The notes under the pieces: model-generated
Databases searched by the model: none
Told to the model about the DNA's origin: nothing
Seen by the model: the letters and a program-made list of their open reading frames with translations, nothing else
Origin: Hydrangea macrophylla
Lineage: Eukaryota; Streptophyta; Magnoliopsida; Cornales; Hydrangeaceae
NCBI GenBank assembly: GCA_033977485.1
Contig: CM066983.1
Span: 66,202,010 to 66,266,009 of the forward strand
Length of the DNA: 64,000 bases
Direction: 5' to 3'
Part shown: one piece after another, positions 63,806 to 64,000 of the stretch
Layout of the letters: each line of letters starts with the position of its first letter
Position numbering within the stretch: position 1 is the stretch's first letter
Position numbers and translations under genes: made by a program

Positions 63806-64000
63806 GAATATAACAGATTAATATTCCCGATCCACGTAACGGATTTATTTTCTCGGTTTTCGCAACAGACTTGCGTTTACCCTCATTTTGAGAATATAAC
63901 AGATTAATATTCCCGATCCACGTAACGGATTTACTTTATCGGTTTTCGCAACAGACTTGCGTTTACCCTCATTTTGAGAATGTAACAGATTTATTTTCTC
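63806..64000. repeat. 86-bp tandem repeat, continuing past the window
   Basis: Units start GAATATAACAGATTAATATT at 63806 and 63892 and GAATGTAACAG at 63978. Each contains 'cgcaacagacttgcgttt', a 5-bp-arm hairpin word. Units differ by few bases, so the array is recent. Confidence 0.92.

Larger units (their letters stand above)
23201..64000 (+). mobile_element. Ogre-like Ty3/gypsy retrotransposon (Tat clade), decayed, interrupted, right end outside the window
   Basis: Its parts are the putative 5' LTR end up to ~23980, a tRNA primer site (23981), leader, gag (25104-26903), then protease, RT, RNase H, archaeal-type RNase H and integrase (53021-57903). A 3' region with two antisense genes follows (58558-59643 and 60231-63040). 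The 26-kb Athila insertion lies between gag and protease. Coding parts have five in-frame stops and one frameshift. The left edge at 23201 is a working limit, and the 3' LTR is not seen before 64000. The PBS type, the 3' motif at 57951 and the dual RNase H support Ogre/Tat. Confidence 0.82.

Overview
The window is nuclear DNA of a flowering plant, most likely a eudicot. The evidence is a plant-type HIPP gene with CaaX box and introns, Athila, Ogre/Tat and Ale-type LTR retrotransposons, a Cassandra TRIM, a plant MULE carrying MURA, and many MITEs. Almost all of it is transposable-element sequence. The species cannot be fixed from the sequence alone.

Left part, 1-18.4 kb (ordinary euchromatin-like DNA with small elements). 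It opens with a ~275-bp tandem repeat (1-1268). A complete but broken autonomous MULE follows (2438-6969, 114-bp TIRs), with a MURA transposase on + and a GRF zinc-finger ORF on -. After a MITE comes the only convincing host gene, a three-exon heavy-metal-associated isoprenylated protein gene on - (8715-10854). Then come several foldback MITEs, one nested in another, an orphan 3' exon, a 24-bp minisatellite and two arrays of TCAATCGATTGA palindromes. A Pack-MULE (16439-17581) carries one captured exon of an O-acetylserine(thiol)lyase gene.

Middle left, 18.4-23.2 kb. A truncated Ty1/copia element of Ale/Retrofit type has a 688-bp Cassandra TRIM (5S rRNA-like LTRs, TSD gcagc) inserted in its gag. 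It is cut off inside integrase by an unclassified LTR-like repeat that carries a TCGATCGATCGA array.

Right part, ~23.2-64 kb, is a three-level nest. The outer level is a decayed Ogre-like Ty3/gypsy element on + (PBS 23981, gag 25104-26903, pro-RT-RH-INT 53021-57903). It has two antisense genes in its 3' region (58558-59643 and 60231-63040). The middle level is an Athila element on - (26904-53015, TSD acagg, 1381-bp LTRs with one difference seen), inserted in frame between Ogre gag and protease. The inner level is a Tat-lineage element on + (28689-41504, TSD acaac, 595-bp LTRs with no difference seen). It has an intact 1878-residue polyprotein and two paralogous antisense genes, each with its own copied promoter and 3' end. 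It sits in the 3' non-coding part of the Athila. The relative age is therefore Ogre, then Athila, then Tat.

The most unusual theme is that several unrelated elements carry regular arrays of short self-complementary words in their non-coding parts. The clearest is GGATCGATCC in the Athila LTRs and pol-ORF3 spacer: pairs 21-23 bp apart repeat every ~72 bp, 22 copies in all. All readings here were made by eye; no database search was run.
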